Below, one piece after another: positions 1 to 7,914 of a stretch of DNA of 64,000 bases. The DNA comes from Burkholderia guangdongensis (lineage in GTDB: Bacteria; Pseudomonadota; Gammaproteobacteria; Burkholderiales; Burkholderiaceae), in contig NZ_JACBNX010000001.1 in the NCBI RefSeq assembly GCF_013403875.1, positions 372,001-436,000 of the forward strand, read 5' to 3'. Numbering within the stretch: the stretch's first letter is position 1; each line of letters opens with the position of its first letter. Position numbers and translations under genes: made by a program. The notes below the pieces were generated by a model. The model had not been told where the DNA came from, ran no database searches, and was given only the letters and a program-made list of their open reading frames with translations.

Positions 1-631
1 AATCGTCGACGAACGCATCGATCAACCGCGCGATGTCGACCGACGCCTGATTGCCGACGCTCGCGAGATACGCGAACGGCACGCCGCGCGTGCTCATCGA
101 CAGGTTGTACGCGAGATTGCCGCTCTGCGTGATCACGGCCACGCCGGATCCGACGCGCGGCGCGCCGTGCGCGACTGGCCACAGCGCGCAGCCTATCAGG
201 CCGTTGATCAGCCCGTAGCAGTTCGGCCCGAGCACGGCCATGTCGCCGGCCGCGTTGAGCAGCGCATCCTGCAGCGCGGCGCCGTCCTCGCCGGTTTCGG
301 AGAAGCCCGATGCGTACACGATCGCGCCGCCGGCGCCGCGCGCCGCGAGCGCGCGCACGACGTCGATCGCCTGGCGCGCGGGCACCGCGACGAATACCGC
401 GTCGGGCGCGGCGGGCAGATCGGCGACGCTCGCGTGGCAGCGCACGCCGTCGATCTCCGCATGAACGGGATTGACGAGCCAGATGTCGCCGGCGAAGCCG
501 AAGTCGCGGCAGCGCTGCACGGCGCCGGCGATCGCGCGGCCGCCGACGAACGCGATGCTGGCCGGATCGAGCAGGCGTCGCAGATTGGCCGACGCGGCGG
601 CGCCGCCCCGGGCGGCGGGGGTGGAAGTCAT
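1..631 (-). CDS. NDP-forming acyl-CoA synthetase, partial (N-terminal 210 residues)
   Basis: The reading frame opens at an ATG whose complement lies at 629-631 and runs off the left edge without a stop. AAAGGAC lies just upstream as ribosome binding site. The translation begins MTSTPAARGG and shows a CoA-binding Rossmann domain (LLDPASIAFVGG), then VLGPNCYGLIN and VITQSGNLAYNLS. These are typical of the CoA-binding and succinyl-CoA-ligase-like domains of ADP-forming acetyl/acyl-CoA synthetases. The catalytic His region and ATP-grasp half would lie outside the window. It is the last visible gene of a leftward operon, 54 bases after the acyl-CoA dehydrogenase stop. By inference it activates a carboxylic acid made in the arginine transaminase pathway, such as 4-guanidinobutyrate. 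The substrate is not shown by the sequence. Confidence 0.85.
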   Translation of the reverse strand, partial: MTSTPAARGGAAASANLRRLLDPASIAFVGGRAIAGAVQRCRDFGFAGDIWLVNPVHAEIDGVRCHASVADLPAAPDAVFVAVPARQAIDVVRALAARGAGGAIVYASGFSETGEDGAALQDALLNAAGDMAVLGPNCYGLINGLIGCALWPVAHGAPRVGSGVAVITQSGNLAYNLSMSTRGVPFAYLASVGNQASVDIARLIDAFVDD

Positions 632-685
632 TAGAAGTGTCCTTTCGAGAGCCGCGCCGGGGTCAGGCCGGCGCGACGGTTCGCG

Positions 686-1843
686 TCAACTATAGCGACG
701 GAGGATTTCCTTGGACAGGATGTGCCGCTGAATCTCGGACGTGCCTTCCCAGATGCGCTCGATGCGCGCATCGCGCCAGAAGCGCTCGATCGGCAGCTCG
801 TCCATCAGGCCCATCCCGCCGTAGATCTGCACCGCGTGATCGGTCACGCGTCCGAGCGTTTCGGTCGCGAGCAGCTTCGCGAGCGCCGCGTCGCCGTCGG
901 TCATCGTGCCGTTGTCGAGCTTCTGTGCCGTGTAGAGCGTGACGAGCTCCGCCGCGCGGATCTCGGTCTGCATGTCCGCGAGCTTGAACGACGTGCCCTG
1001 GAATTCGCCGATCCGCTTGCCGAACTGCTGGCGCGTGGCCGCCCATTCGGCGGCCATCTCGAACGCGCGCTGCGCGCGGCCGATGTTGTTCGCCGCGACC
1101 ATCACGCGCCCGGCGGCCAGCCATTCGTTCGCGAGCTCGAAGCCGCGATGCTCTTCGCCGAGAATCTGCGCGGCGCTGACGCGGCAGTCGGACAGGAAGA
1201 TCTCGGACTGGTGGTAGCCGCGCAGGCTCGTGCAGTGCGGGCCGCGCCTGACGGTCATGCCGGGCGTGTCCTTGTCGATCAGGAAGCAGGTGACGCGCTT
1301 GCGCTTGCGGCCGTTGATTTCCTCTTCGCCCGTGACCGCGAACAGAATCACGTAATCGGCGGTGTCGGCATGGCTGATGAAGTGCTTGCTGCCGTTGATC
1401 ACGTAATCGTCGCCGTCGCGCACCGCGCGCGTGCGGATGCCCATCGCGTCGGAGCCGGCGCCGGGTTCCGTCAGCGCGAAGCAGTCGACGCGCTCGCCGC
1501 GCACCGTCGGCCGCAGATAACGCTCGATCTGATCGCGCTTGCACGCCATCAGGATCTTGCTCGGGCGCGCGACGAACACGTGTAGCGCCCAGCTCGTGCG
1601 GCCGAGCTCGCGCTCGACGAGCGCCTGCGTCACGTGGTCGAGGCCGGCGCCGCCCGCGCTTTCCGGCATGTTGAACGCGTAGAAACCGAGCTCGATCGCC
1701 TTGCGCCGGATCGATGCAGCCAATTCGGGCGGCACTTCATCGGCGCGGTCGACGGCGAATTCGTGCGGCTGCAGCTCCTTCTCGACGAAATGGCGCAGCG
1801 ACGACACCAGCATCTCCTGCTCGTGAGTCAGCGAAAAATCCAT
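686..1843 (-). CDS. Acyl-CoA dehydrogenase
   Basis: A 385-residue protein of normal family length: FAD-dependent alpha,beta-dehydrogenation of an acyl-CoA, cytoplasmic, passing electrons to ETF. The signatures CFALTEPGAGSDA (substrate/FAD loop), QIYGGMGLMDELPIER and RIWEGTSEIQRHILSKEILRR at the C-terminus are clear. The ATG follows GGGAGATGACTG, and the upstream hydratase stop lies only three bases before this start, so translation is probably coupled. Its neighbours are an enoyl-CoA hydratase upstream and an acyl-CoA synthetase downstream, which gives a small beta-oxidation-like module. Specificity is unknown. The position beside aruI suggests an unusual short acyl chain rather than ordinary fatty acids. 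Confidence 0.92.
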   Translation of the reverse strand: MDFSLTHEQEMLVSSLRHFVEKELQPHEFAVDRADEVPPELAASIRRKAIELGFYAFNMPESAGGAGLDHVTQALVERELGRTSWALHVFVARPSKILMACKRDQIERYLRPTVRGERVDCFALTEPGAGSDAMGIRTRAVRDGDDYVINGSKHFISHADTADYVILFAVTGEEEINGRKRKRVTCFLIDKDTPGMTVRRGPHCTSLRGYHQSEIFLSDCRVSAAQILGEEHRGFELANEWLAAGRVMVAANNIGRAQRAFEMAAEWAATRQQFGKRIGEFQGTSFKLADMQTEIRAAELVTLYTAQKLDNGTMTDGDAALAKLLATETLGRVTDHAVQIYGGMGLMDELPIERFWRDARIERIWEGTSEIQRHILSKEILRRYS

Positions 1844-1846
1844 CAG

Positions 1847-2641
1847 TCATCTCCCGACAAAATGTGGCGCGCGTCCTTCGACGGCCGCGCGCAAGGCTTC
1901 CTGTCCATCGGCGCTGTGCCCGCACGCGACGCCGGCCGCGAGCTCGTCGCGCAATTGCCCGGCGAGCGTGTTGGTCAGCGATTGCGCGAGCAGCTGTTTC
2001 GTATGGGCGAACGCTTCGCTCGGCCCTTGCGCGAGCCGCTCGGCGAACGCCGCGACGTGTTCGGCGAAGCGCTCGCCGTCGACGACGTCGGTGACGAGCC
2101 CGGCCGCGAACGCGTCGCGCGCGGTCCAGCGCTCGTTCAGGAAAATGAAGCGGCGCACGACGTCCGGCCGTGCGATGCGCGGCAGGAACCAGCTGCCGCC
2201 CATGTCCGGGCTGTAGCCCATGCCGATGTAGCCGCAGCGCAGCGTCGCCGCTTCGCTCGCGATCCGGAAGTCGCACGCGAAGCCGACGTCGGCGCCCGCG
2301 CCGACCGCGGCGCCGTTCAGCGCGGCGATCGTCGGGCGCGGAAACGCCGCGAGCGCCTGTACGAACGCATGCGCGCGCTCGGACCAGCCATAGGTGTCGA
2401 GCTCGCCGTTGCGCTCCGCCTCGGCCCATTCGTCGACGTCGGCGCCCGCGCAGAACGCGCTGCCGGTGCCGGTCAGCACGAGACAGCGCACGGCGGGGTC
2501 GTTCGCGAGCGCGTCGAGCGTCTCGCGCAGGAAGTCGAGATGCGGGCGCGCGAGCGAATTGCGCTTCGCGGGCCGGTTCAGCCGCACGGTCACAGTGCCG
2601 CCGTTTCGTTCGATGTGGATGTCGTCGACGCTCATGGCCAT
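1847..2641 (-). CDS. Enoyl-CoA hydratase/isomerase family protein (PaaG-like active site)
   Basis: A 264-residue crotonase-fold protein, MAMSVDDIHIERNGG onward, with the CoA-binding segment GTGSAFCAGADVDEW. By hand alignment to the classical rat hydratase, the two catalytic Glu positions are Asp (GAGAD) and Tyr (CGYIG). The segment YSPDMGGSW instead keeps an Asp at the place used by PaaG-type isomerases. Isomerase or non-standard hydratase chemistry is therefore more likely than simple hydration. It is the first gene of the leftward operon, transcribed from the promoter at 2757-2785. The start follows AAGGAGAC. Confidence 0.88.
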   Translation of the reverse strand: MAMSVDDIHIERNGGTVTVRLNRPAKRNSLARPHLDFLRETLDALANDPAVRCLVLTGTGSAFCAGADVDEWAEAERNGELDTYGWSERAHAFVQALAAFPRPTIAALNGAAVGAGADVGFACDFRIASEAATLRCGYIGMGYSPDMGGSWFLPRIARPDVVRRFIFLNERWTARDAFAAGLVTDVVDGERFAEHVAAFAERLAQGPSEAFAHTKQLLAQSLTNTLAGQLRDELAAGVACGHSADGQEALRAAVEGRAPHFVGR

Positions 2642-2756
2642 CGCTGTCTCCTTCAGGTTGTGCCGTTCGTGCGCATGCGCACGCCAGGTCTGCCGCCGCT
2701 TCGGTCACCGCTTCGGTCACCGCTTCTGCCAGCACTTGCCGGCAGCATTTCGGCAT

Positions 2757-2785
2757 AGTATAAATTTTACTAAATGAACGTTCAA
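2757..2785 (-). promoter_or_regulatory. Sigma70-type promoter of the acyl-CoA operon
   Basis: On the minus strand TTGAAC (2785-2780) is followed by a 17-base spacer and TATACT (2762-2757). The flanking sequence is AT-rich within GC-rich surroundings. The leader to the hydratase ATG is about 110 bases. Confidence 0.7.
2775..2784. promoter_or_regulatory. Palindromic operator TGAACGTTCA, probable TetR site
   Basis: A perfect 10-base palindrome overlaps the -35 box of the leftward promoter, between divergent operons. The half-site CGTTCAA recurs at 6024-6030 in the TetR gene promoter and at 6099-6105 in the ABC transporter promoter. That the TetR protein encoded at 5313-5969 binds it is inference. 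Confidence 0.55.
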
Positions 2786-2880
2786 CCAAATTCGTGCGAG
2801 CGTTGCGGGACGCGGCATTCGCGCCTGTCAGGTGCCGCAGGCTACCGCCGGATTCATCGTTTCACCGGAGAAAAAACATC

Positions 2881-3594
2881 ATGAAAGTCCTGATCGTTCA
2901 CGCGCATCCGGAGCCGAAGTCGTTCACGTCGTCGATGCTGCATCGCGCGGTGCGGACGTTCGAGATGCAGGGTCACGACGTGACGGTTTCCGATCTGTAT
3001 GCGATGCAATGGAATCCGGTCGCGAGCGCGGCCGATTTCGACATGCGTCGTAATCCAGACTATCTCGTCTATGCGCTCGAGCAGCGCGAGAATGTCGCGG
3101 CGAACGCGATCGCGCCCGACATCGCCGCGGAGCTCGACAAGCTGATCGCGTGCGATCTGCTGATCCTGAGTTTTCCGCTGTACTGGTGCTCGGTGCCGGC
3201 GATCATGAAAGGGTGGCTCGATCGCGTGCTGGTGTCGGGCAAGGTTTACGGCGGCGTGCGTTTCTACGATCGTGGCGGGATGCGCGGCAAGCGCGCGCTG
3301 CTCGCGTACAGTTGCGGCGGGCGCGACTACATGTTCGGCGCCGACGGCGTGCACGGGGAGATGGATCTGATGATGCGCCACATGCTGCGCGGCACGCTCG
3401 GCTATGCGGGATTCGACGTGCTGCCGTCGTTCGTCGCGCATCACGTGCCGTATATCGGCGATCAGGCGCGCGCGGCAATGCTCGATCGCTACGGCGAGTA
3501 TCTGACGCAGCTCGATCGCGTCGCGCCGCTGCCGTTCCCGACGCTCGACGATTTCGACGGCGAGATGCGGCCGCGCGAGCGCGTGGCAATTTGA
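2881..3594 (+). CDS. NAD(P)H:quinone oxidoreductase / flavodoxin-like fold protein
   Basis: A 237-residue protein starting MKVLIVHAHPEPKSFTSSML, the hallmark of the NQO1/MdaB/KefF-like flavoprotein family. It also has LILSFPLYWCSVPAIMKGWLDRVL (FMN/FAD binding loop) and ALLAYSCGG. The ATG at 2881 is preceded by GGAGAAAAAACATC. A longer in-frame opening to 2794 lacks a good ribosome site. It reduces quinones or related electrophiles with NAD(P)H in the cytoplasm. Its stop is followed after 21 bases by aruI, so the two form one transcript. From memory, P. aeruginosa also has a quinone oxidoreductase in its aruI/aruH neighbourhood. Confidence 0.87.
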   Translation: MKVLIVHAHPEPKSFTSSMLHRAVRTFEMQGHDVTVSDLYAMQWNPVASAADFDMRRNPDYLVYALEQRENVAANAIAPDIAAELDKLIACDLLILSFPLYWCSVPAIMKGWLDRVLVSGKVYGGVRFYDRGGMRGKRALLAYSCGGRDYMFGADGVHGEMDLMMRHMLRGTLGYAGFDVLPSFVAHHVPYIGDQARAAMLDRYGEYLTQLDRVAPLPFPTLDDFDGEMRPRERVAI

Positions 3595-3615
3595 ATGAAC
3601 AATGGAACGAAACAC

Positions 3616-5217
3616 ATGAAAACAGTGGGCATGTACCTCGTCGAACTGCTGGCCGCGTATGGCGTCGACACCGTGTTCGGCATTCCCGGCGTCCATACGA
3701 TCGAGCTGTACCGGGGCGTGGCAGCGAGCGGGCTGCGCCATGTGAGCGCGCGCCACGAACAGGGGCTCGGCTTCATGGCCGACGGCTACGCGCGCGCGAC
3801 CGGCCGGCCCGGCGTGTGCTTCGTGATCACCGGGCCGGGCATCACGAACATCGCGACGTCGATGGCGCAGGCGTATGCGGATTCGATTCCGATGCTGGTG
3901 ATCTCGAGCACGAACGCGACCGGCGATCTCGGCTCGGGCAACGGGCATCTGCACGAGTTGCCGGATCAGCACGCGTTCGCGGGCAACGTCGCCGCGTTCA
4001 GCCAGACGGTGCTGCAGCCCGATGCGCTGCCGCAGGCGATGGCGCGTGCGTTCTCGGTGTTTTCCGGCGCGCGGCCGAGGCCGGTGCACATCGAGATTCC
4101 GCTCGACGTGCTGGCCGCGTCCGCGCAGTCGCTGCCGCCGGTGGGTTCGGCGCCGCCGCGCATCGCGGTCGGTCCGGCGCCGCACGATGGTATCGAGGCG
4201 CTGCGCGCACGCGCGGCCGCCGCGCGCCGGCCGTTGATTCTGGCGGGCGGCGGCGCGCTCGGCGCGGCCGGCAAAGTGCGCTGGCTGGCGGAAACGCTCG
4301 GCGCGCCGGTCGTGATGACGATCAACGGCCGCGGCATCCTGCCGGCCGGGCATCCGCTCGGTATTTCGTGGTCCGCATCGGGCGATGCGGTGCGCGCGCT
4401 GATGCGCGACAGCGATCTGATCGTCGCGCTCGGCACCGAACTCGGGCCGACCGATTACGACCTGTACGCGAACCGCAGCTTCAGCATGCCGGCGCCGCTC
4501 GTCAGGATCGACGTCGATCCGCAGCAGCTTTGCCGCAACGCGATGCCGACGCTGCCGTTGCTCGGCGACGTCGGCGAATCGCTGCGTGCGTTGCGGCGGA
4601 TCTGGGCGGATGCGGGTGGCGATGCGGGCGGTGATGCGGGCCGCGAGCGTGCCGCGATCTGCGCCGAGGCCGCGCGCGGCGAGCTCGACGACGAGATGCG
4701 GCGCGATCTCGCGTTGCTCGACGGCGTGCGCGATGCGTTGCCGGACGCGACGATCGTCGGCGATTCGACGCGCATCGTCTACGCGGGCAACGTCGGGTTC
4801 GCGGCCGCGCGCCCGCGCAGCTGGTTCAACGCATCGGTCGGATTCGGCTCGCTCGGGTACGGGCTGCCCGCGGCGGTCGGCGCGAGCCTCGGCGACGCGT
4901 CGCGCCCGGTCGTGTGCGTCGCCGGCGACGGTGGCCTGCAATACACGCTCGCGGAGCTGGGCACCGCGGTTCAGCACCGCGCGCGCGTGATCGTCGTGCT
5001 GCTGAACAATGGCGGCTACGGCGAAATCAAGCGGGCGATGACGGCGCGCGGCGTCGAGCCGGTCGGCGTGGATCTGCACACGCCGGATTTCGTCGCGATC
5101 GCGCGTGCGTACGGCTGGGGCGCGCAGCGTATCGAAGAGGGTGAGCCGATCGGCGATGCGCTGCGGCAGGCGGCACGTCACGACGCGCCGTATCTGATCG
5201 AAATCCGCGCGGCCTGA
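3616..5217 (+). CDS. aruI: 5-guanidino-2-oxopentanoate (2-ketoarginine) decarboxylase, TPP enzyme
   Basis: A 533-residue thiamin-diphosphate enzyme. The N-terminal PYR domain carries the catalytic Glu in SARHEQGLGFMADGYARATG. A central domain follows, and the C-terminal PP domain has GDGGLQYTLAELG followed by LLNNGGYGEIK, the GDG...NN Mg/TPP motif. The opening KTVGMYLVELLAAYGVDTVFGIPGVHT matches AruI-type proteins closely as I remember them. AruI decarboxylates 2-ketoarginine to 4-guanidinobutyraldehyde. I chose the ATG at 3616 (GGAACGA upstream, matches family starts) over the in-frame ATG at 3595. Pairing with aruH in the same island supports the call. The alternative is another acetolactate-synthase-like decarboxylase. 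Confidence 0.85.
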   Translation: MKTVGMYLVELLAAYGVDTVFGIPGVHTIELYRGVAASGLRHVSARHEQGLGFMADGYARATGRPGVCFVITGPGITNIATSMAQAYADSIPMLVISSTNATGDLGSGNGHLHELPDQHAFAGNVAAFSQTVLQPDALPQAMARAFSVFSGARPRPVHIEIPLDVLAASAQSLPPVGSAPPRIAVGPAPHDGIEALRARAAAARRPLILAGGGALGAAGKVRWLAETLGAPVVMTINGRGILPAGHPLGISWSASGDAVRALMRDSDLIVALGTELGPTDYDLYANRSFSMPAPLVRIDVDPQQLCRNAMPTLPLLGDVGESLRALRRIWADAGGDAGGDAGRERAAICAEAARGELDDEMRRDLALLDGVRDALPDATIVGDSTRIVYAGNVGFAAARPRSWFNASVGFGSLGYGLPAAVGASLGDASRPVVCVAGDGGLQYTLAELGTAVQHRARVIVVLLNNGGYGEIKRAMTARGVEPVGVDLHTPDFVAIARAYGWGAQRIEEGEPIGDALRQAARHDAPYLIEIRAA

Positions 5218-5226
5218 AAACGACGA

Positions 5227-5258
5227 GCCCCGCCCCGCGTGAAGCGATCGGGCGGGGC
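5227..5258. terminator. Stem-loop between convergent aruI and TetR gene
   Basis: A perfect 9-bp stem GCCCCGCCC / GGGCGGGGC encloses a 14-base loop, just after the aruI stop. There is no U-tract, so it may act as a bidirectional or Rho-assisted terminator. Confidence 0.5.
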
Positions 5259-5312
5259 GCGCGGAGGTTCGCCGACGCGCGCCAGCGCGCACTCACATGC
5301 GCTTGGATGCGC

Positions 5313-5969
5313 TTATGCGCGCTTGCGCGGCGTCTTCGCGGGCGGCAGAAACGTATCGACGACGCTCAGGCAACCGCGCAGCGCTTCGTCGGCCGTAAAC
5401 GAAGTCGGGTCGCGCGCGAGCTCGAGCCAGAAGCCGTCCATCACCGCGGTCAGCGTCAGCGCGGCCAGATCGCTGTCGACGGCGCCGCCGCGCACGTCGG
5501 CGATCTGGTCGAACAGCTTCTTCAGCGCCTGCCGATAGCCCGCATACAACTCCTTGTGCGCCTTGCGGATCACCGGGTCGCTATGCGCGACGCTCCAGAA
5601 GCCGAGCCATACCTTCACGTTCTTCGGCGCGAACACCGGCGACGCGAAGCTGACGCGGATGATCGCGTCGAGCTTTTCTTCCGGGCCGGCCGCGTCGGCC
5701 GTCGCCGCGCGCGACACGTCGAGCAGATCCGCCGCAAGGCGTTTGTAGGTCTGCGCCATCAGCTCGTCTTTCGACTGGAAGTGATGGTTGATCAGCCCGC
5801 GCGACACCTTCGCTTCCGTGCAGATGCGGTCGATCGTGGTTTCCGAGTAGCTGTAGCGCGCGATGCAGCGCATCGTCGCGTCGATGATCGATTGCTGGCG
5901 CACCGCGGGCGCCGCCCGGATGCCGGCGCCGCGCGCCGATGCCGGCGCCGTGCCTGAGGTTTTTTTCAC
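5313..5969 (-). CDS. TetR/AcrR family repressor, BetI-like
   Basis: A 218-residue regulator. The N-terminal HTH is seen in RQQSIIDATMRCIARYSYSE, TTIDRICTEAKVSRGLINHHF and QSKDELMAQTY. The C-terminal ligand domain KVWLGFWSVAHSDPVIRKAH resembles BetI-type proteins. I chose the GTG at 5969, which has AAAGGT seven bases upstream. The in-frame ATG at 5993 would fall almost at the predicted transcription start. It sits between the aruI operon and the divergent ABC-aruH operon. Shared CGTTCAA half-sites in the three local promoters suggest it represses all of them and itself. The inducer may be arginine-derived, but this is inference. Confidence 0.85.
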   Translation of the reverse strand: MKKTSGTAPASARGAGIRAAPAVRQQSIIDATMRCIARYSYSETTIDRICTEAKVSRGLINHHFQSKDELMAQTYKRLAADLLDVSRAATADAAGPEEKLDAIIRVSFASPVFAPKNVKVWLGFWSVAHSDPVIRKAHKELYAGYRQALKKLFDQIADVRGGAVDSDLAALTLTAVMDGFWLELARDPTSFTADEALRGCLSVVDTFLPPAKTPRKRA

Positions 5970-6000
5970 GGGATGACCTTTCAGAATCGTCATGCGGCCG

Positions 6001-6030
6001 ATTATATGTGAGCGCCGGACGTTCGTTCAA
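6001..6030 (-). promoter_or_regulatory. Promoter of the TetR gene with embedded half-site
   Basis: On the minus strand TTGAAC (6030-6025), an 18-base spacer and a consensus TATAAT (6006-6001). CGTTCAA on the plus strand at 6024-6030 covers the -35 region, as expected for autoregulation. Confidence 0.65.
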
Positions 6031-6088
6031 TTGCCATCGCGAATGTCCCTGAAAGCCTCGCCGCACAACGCGCTTAATTTTGAAATTT

Positions 6089-6118
6089 GTTGAGCAAGCG
6101 TTCAACAGGACCTATACT
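6089..6118 (+). promoter_or_regulatory. Promoter and operator of the ABC transporter-aruH operon
   Basis: TTGAGC (6090-6095), a 17-base spacer and TATACT (6113-6118). The imperfect inverted repeat GTTGA-N8-TCAAC at 6089-6106 overlaps the -35 box and contains the shared CGTTCAA. The layout closely mirrors the promoter at 2757-2785. Confidence 0.68.
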
Positions 6119-6191
6119 CGGATCCCGATATCAGGTTGATCGACCATTCAACAGCACACGTGGACGACACACGTGGAATCCAGGAGACGGC

Positions 6192-6998
6192 ATGTTGGCA
6201 CGGGTGGATGGCGTGAAGGCGACCGTGGACGAACGGGTGCAGGTAACCGATCTGCACAAGCACTTCGGCGAGCTGGAAGTGTTGAAGGGCGTGTCGCTGA
6301 CGGCGCGCGAAGGCGAGGTGATCTCGCTGATCGGCGCGAGCGGGTCGGGCAAGAGCACGCTGCTTCGCTGCATCAATCTGCTGGAGACGCCGACGCGCGG
6401 CCGGATCGTCGTCGATGGTGAGGAGATCGCGCTGAAGGTCGATCGCAAGGGCCGCACGGTCGCGCGCGACCCTCGCCAGGTCGAGCGCATCCGCACGCGG
6501 CTCGGCATGGTCTTCCAGAGCTTCAATCTGTGGGCGCACCGCACGGTGCTCGAAAACGTGATCGAGATGCCGGTGCACGTGCTGCGCGAACCGCGCGCGG
6601 AGGCGATCGCGCACGCGGAGCATCTGCTCGAGCGCGTCGGGCTCGCCGACAAGCGCAACGTTTATCCCGCCTTCCTGTCCGGTGGCCAGCAGCAGCGCGT
6701 CGCGATCGCGCGCGCGCTCGCGATGCGGCCGAAAGTCATGTTGTTCGACGAGCCGACGTCCGCGCTCGATCCGGAGCGGGTCGGCGAGGTGCTGAAGGTG
6801 ATCCGCAATCTGGCGGCCGAAAGCCGCACGATGATTCTCGTCACGCACGAGATGGCGTTCGCGCGCGACGTGTCGAGCAAGGTGCTGTTCCTGCACGAAG
6901 GGCGCGTCGAGGAAAGCGGCACGCCGGACGAAGTGTTCGACGCGCCGCGCAGCGAGCGCTGCCGCCAGTTCGTCAATGCGCACAAGCAGCGTCACTGA
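6192..6998 (+). CDS. Polar amino-acid ABC transporter, ATP-binding protein
   Basis: A 268-residue ABC ATPase of the HisP/ArtP/GlnQ class. It has Walker A GASGSGKST, Q-loop MVFQSFNLWAH, signature LSGGQQQRVAIARAL, Walker B VMLFDEPTSALDPE and switch His in ILVTHEMAFARD. The ATG at 6192 follows AGGAGA. The frame is open upstream to 6087, but that overlaps the promoter. It energises import at the inner membrane with the two permeases and the binding protein that follow. The island context (aruH, aruI) suggests arginine or another basic amino acid as substrate. It is unusual for the ATPase gene to come first. Confidence 0.93.
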   Translation: MLARVDGVKATVDERVQVTDLHKHFGELEVLKGVSLTAREGEVISLIGASGSGKSTLLRCINLLETPTRGRIVVDGEEIALKVDRKGRTVARDPRQVERIRTRLGMVFQSFNLWAHRTVLENVIEMPVHVLREPRAEAIAHAEHLLERVGLADKRNVYPAFLSGGQQQRVAIARALAMRPKVMLFDEPTSALDPERVGEVLKVIRNLAAESRTMILVTHEMAFARDVSSKVLFLHEGRVEESGTPDEVFDAPRSERCRQFVNAHKQRH

Positions 6999-7085
6999 TT
7001 TGTCGTCGAGTGTTGTTCAGCATCACTGAAGTCCGGACCGGCCCGCACGGCCGGCCCGCATGATCCCAAAGAGAGGAGATAACCC

Positions 7086-7883
7086 GTGAAGAGCATCGTT
7101 CGCAGTCTGCTTTGCCTGATCAGCGTCGTCCTGTCGACGCTGGTGCCGATCGCCCCCGCGCATGCCGCGCAGGACGTGCTGCGCTTCGGCGTCGCCGCCG
7201 AACCTTATCCGCCGTTCACGACGAAGAGCCCGTCGGGCCAGTGGGGCGGCTTCGAGGCCGACCTGATCCGCGCGCTGTGCGATCAGATGAAGGCGAAGTG
7301 CGAGATCAAGGAAGTCGCGTGGGACGGCATCATTCCGGCACTGCTCAGCAGCAAGATCGACGTGATCTTCAACTCGATGACGATCACGCCGGAGCGCGAG
7401 AAGGTGATCGCGTTCTCGCGTCCGTACTACGACACGCCGGCCACGTTCGTCGCGCCGAAGAGCGAGAAGCTCACGTTCTCGCCGGACGGGCTGAAGGGCA
7501 AGGTGATCGGCGTGCAGGGCTCGACGACGAACGCCGAGTTCCTGAAGCTCGCGTACGGCAACAGCGCGAAGATCCAGCTCTACAACACGCAGGACGACTG
7601 CAACGCCGACCTCGTCGCGGGCCGCATCGACGCGATGTATCTCGACCAGCTCGCGGTGCTCGCGTTCCTGAAGACGAGCGATGGTTCGTCGTTCGAAATG
7701 AAGGGCGAAGGCACCGCGAAGCGCGACCCGGTGACGTTCGGCACCGGCATCGGCGCGGGCATCCGGAAAAACGACACGGCGCTGAAGCAGCAGATCGACC
7801 AGGCGCTCGTGCAGCTGCACGCATCGGGCAAGTACGCGCAAATCTCGAAGAAGTATTTCCCGATCGATCTCTGGCCGCACTGA
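7086..7883 (+). CDS. Periplasmic amino-acid binding protein (type 2, Lys/Arg/Orn class)
   Basis: 265 residues starting at GTG 7086 after AGAGAGGAGATAACCC. The Sec signal peptide is MKSIVRSLLCLISVVLSTLV...AHA, with cleavage near residue 27. The mature part has DVLRFGVAAEPYPPFTTKSP and WGGFEADLIRALCDQMKAKCEIKEVAWDGIIPALLSSKID, the classic family-3 solute-binding signature. Two internal Cys near residues 72 and 78 could form the small disulfide seen in LAO-type binding proteins. It delivers substrate to the permeases encoded next. A short GC stem (7038-7054) precedes it and may shape relative expression. Confidence 0.92.
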   Translation: MKSIVRSLLCLISVVLSTLVPIAPAHAAQDVLRFGVAAEPYPPFTTKSPSGQWGGFEADLIRALCDQMKAKCEIKEVAWDGIIPALLSSKIDVIFNSMTITPEREKVIAFSRPYYDTPATFVAPKSEKLTFSPDGLKGKVIGVQGSTTNAEFLKLAYGNSAKIQLYNTQDDCNADLVAGRIDAMYLDQLAVLAFLKTSDGSSFEMKGEGTAKRDPVTFGTGIGAGIRKNDTALKQQIDQALVQLHASGKYAQISKKYFPIDLWPH

Positions 7884-7914
7884 CGCGCGAGCCATCCACG
7901 GACGAGGAGGCGGC

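Noticed and set aside
5970..5993. ATG at 5993 as the TetR start
   Set aside because: It lies almost at the predicted transcription start; GTG 5969 has AAAGGT at proper spacing.
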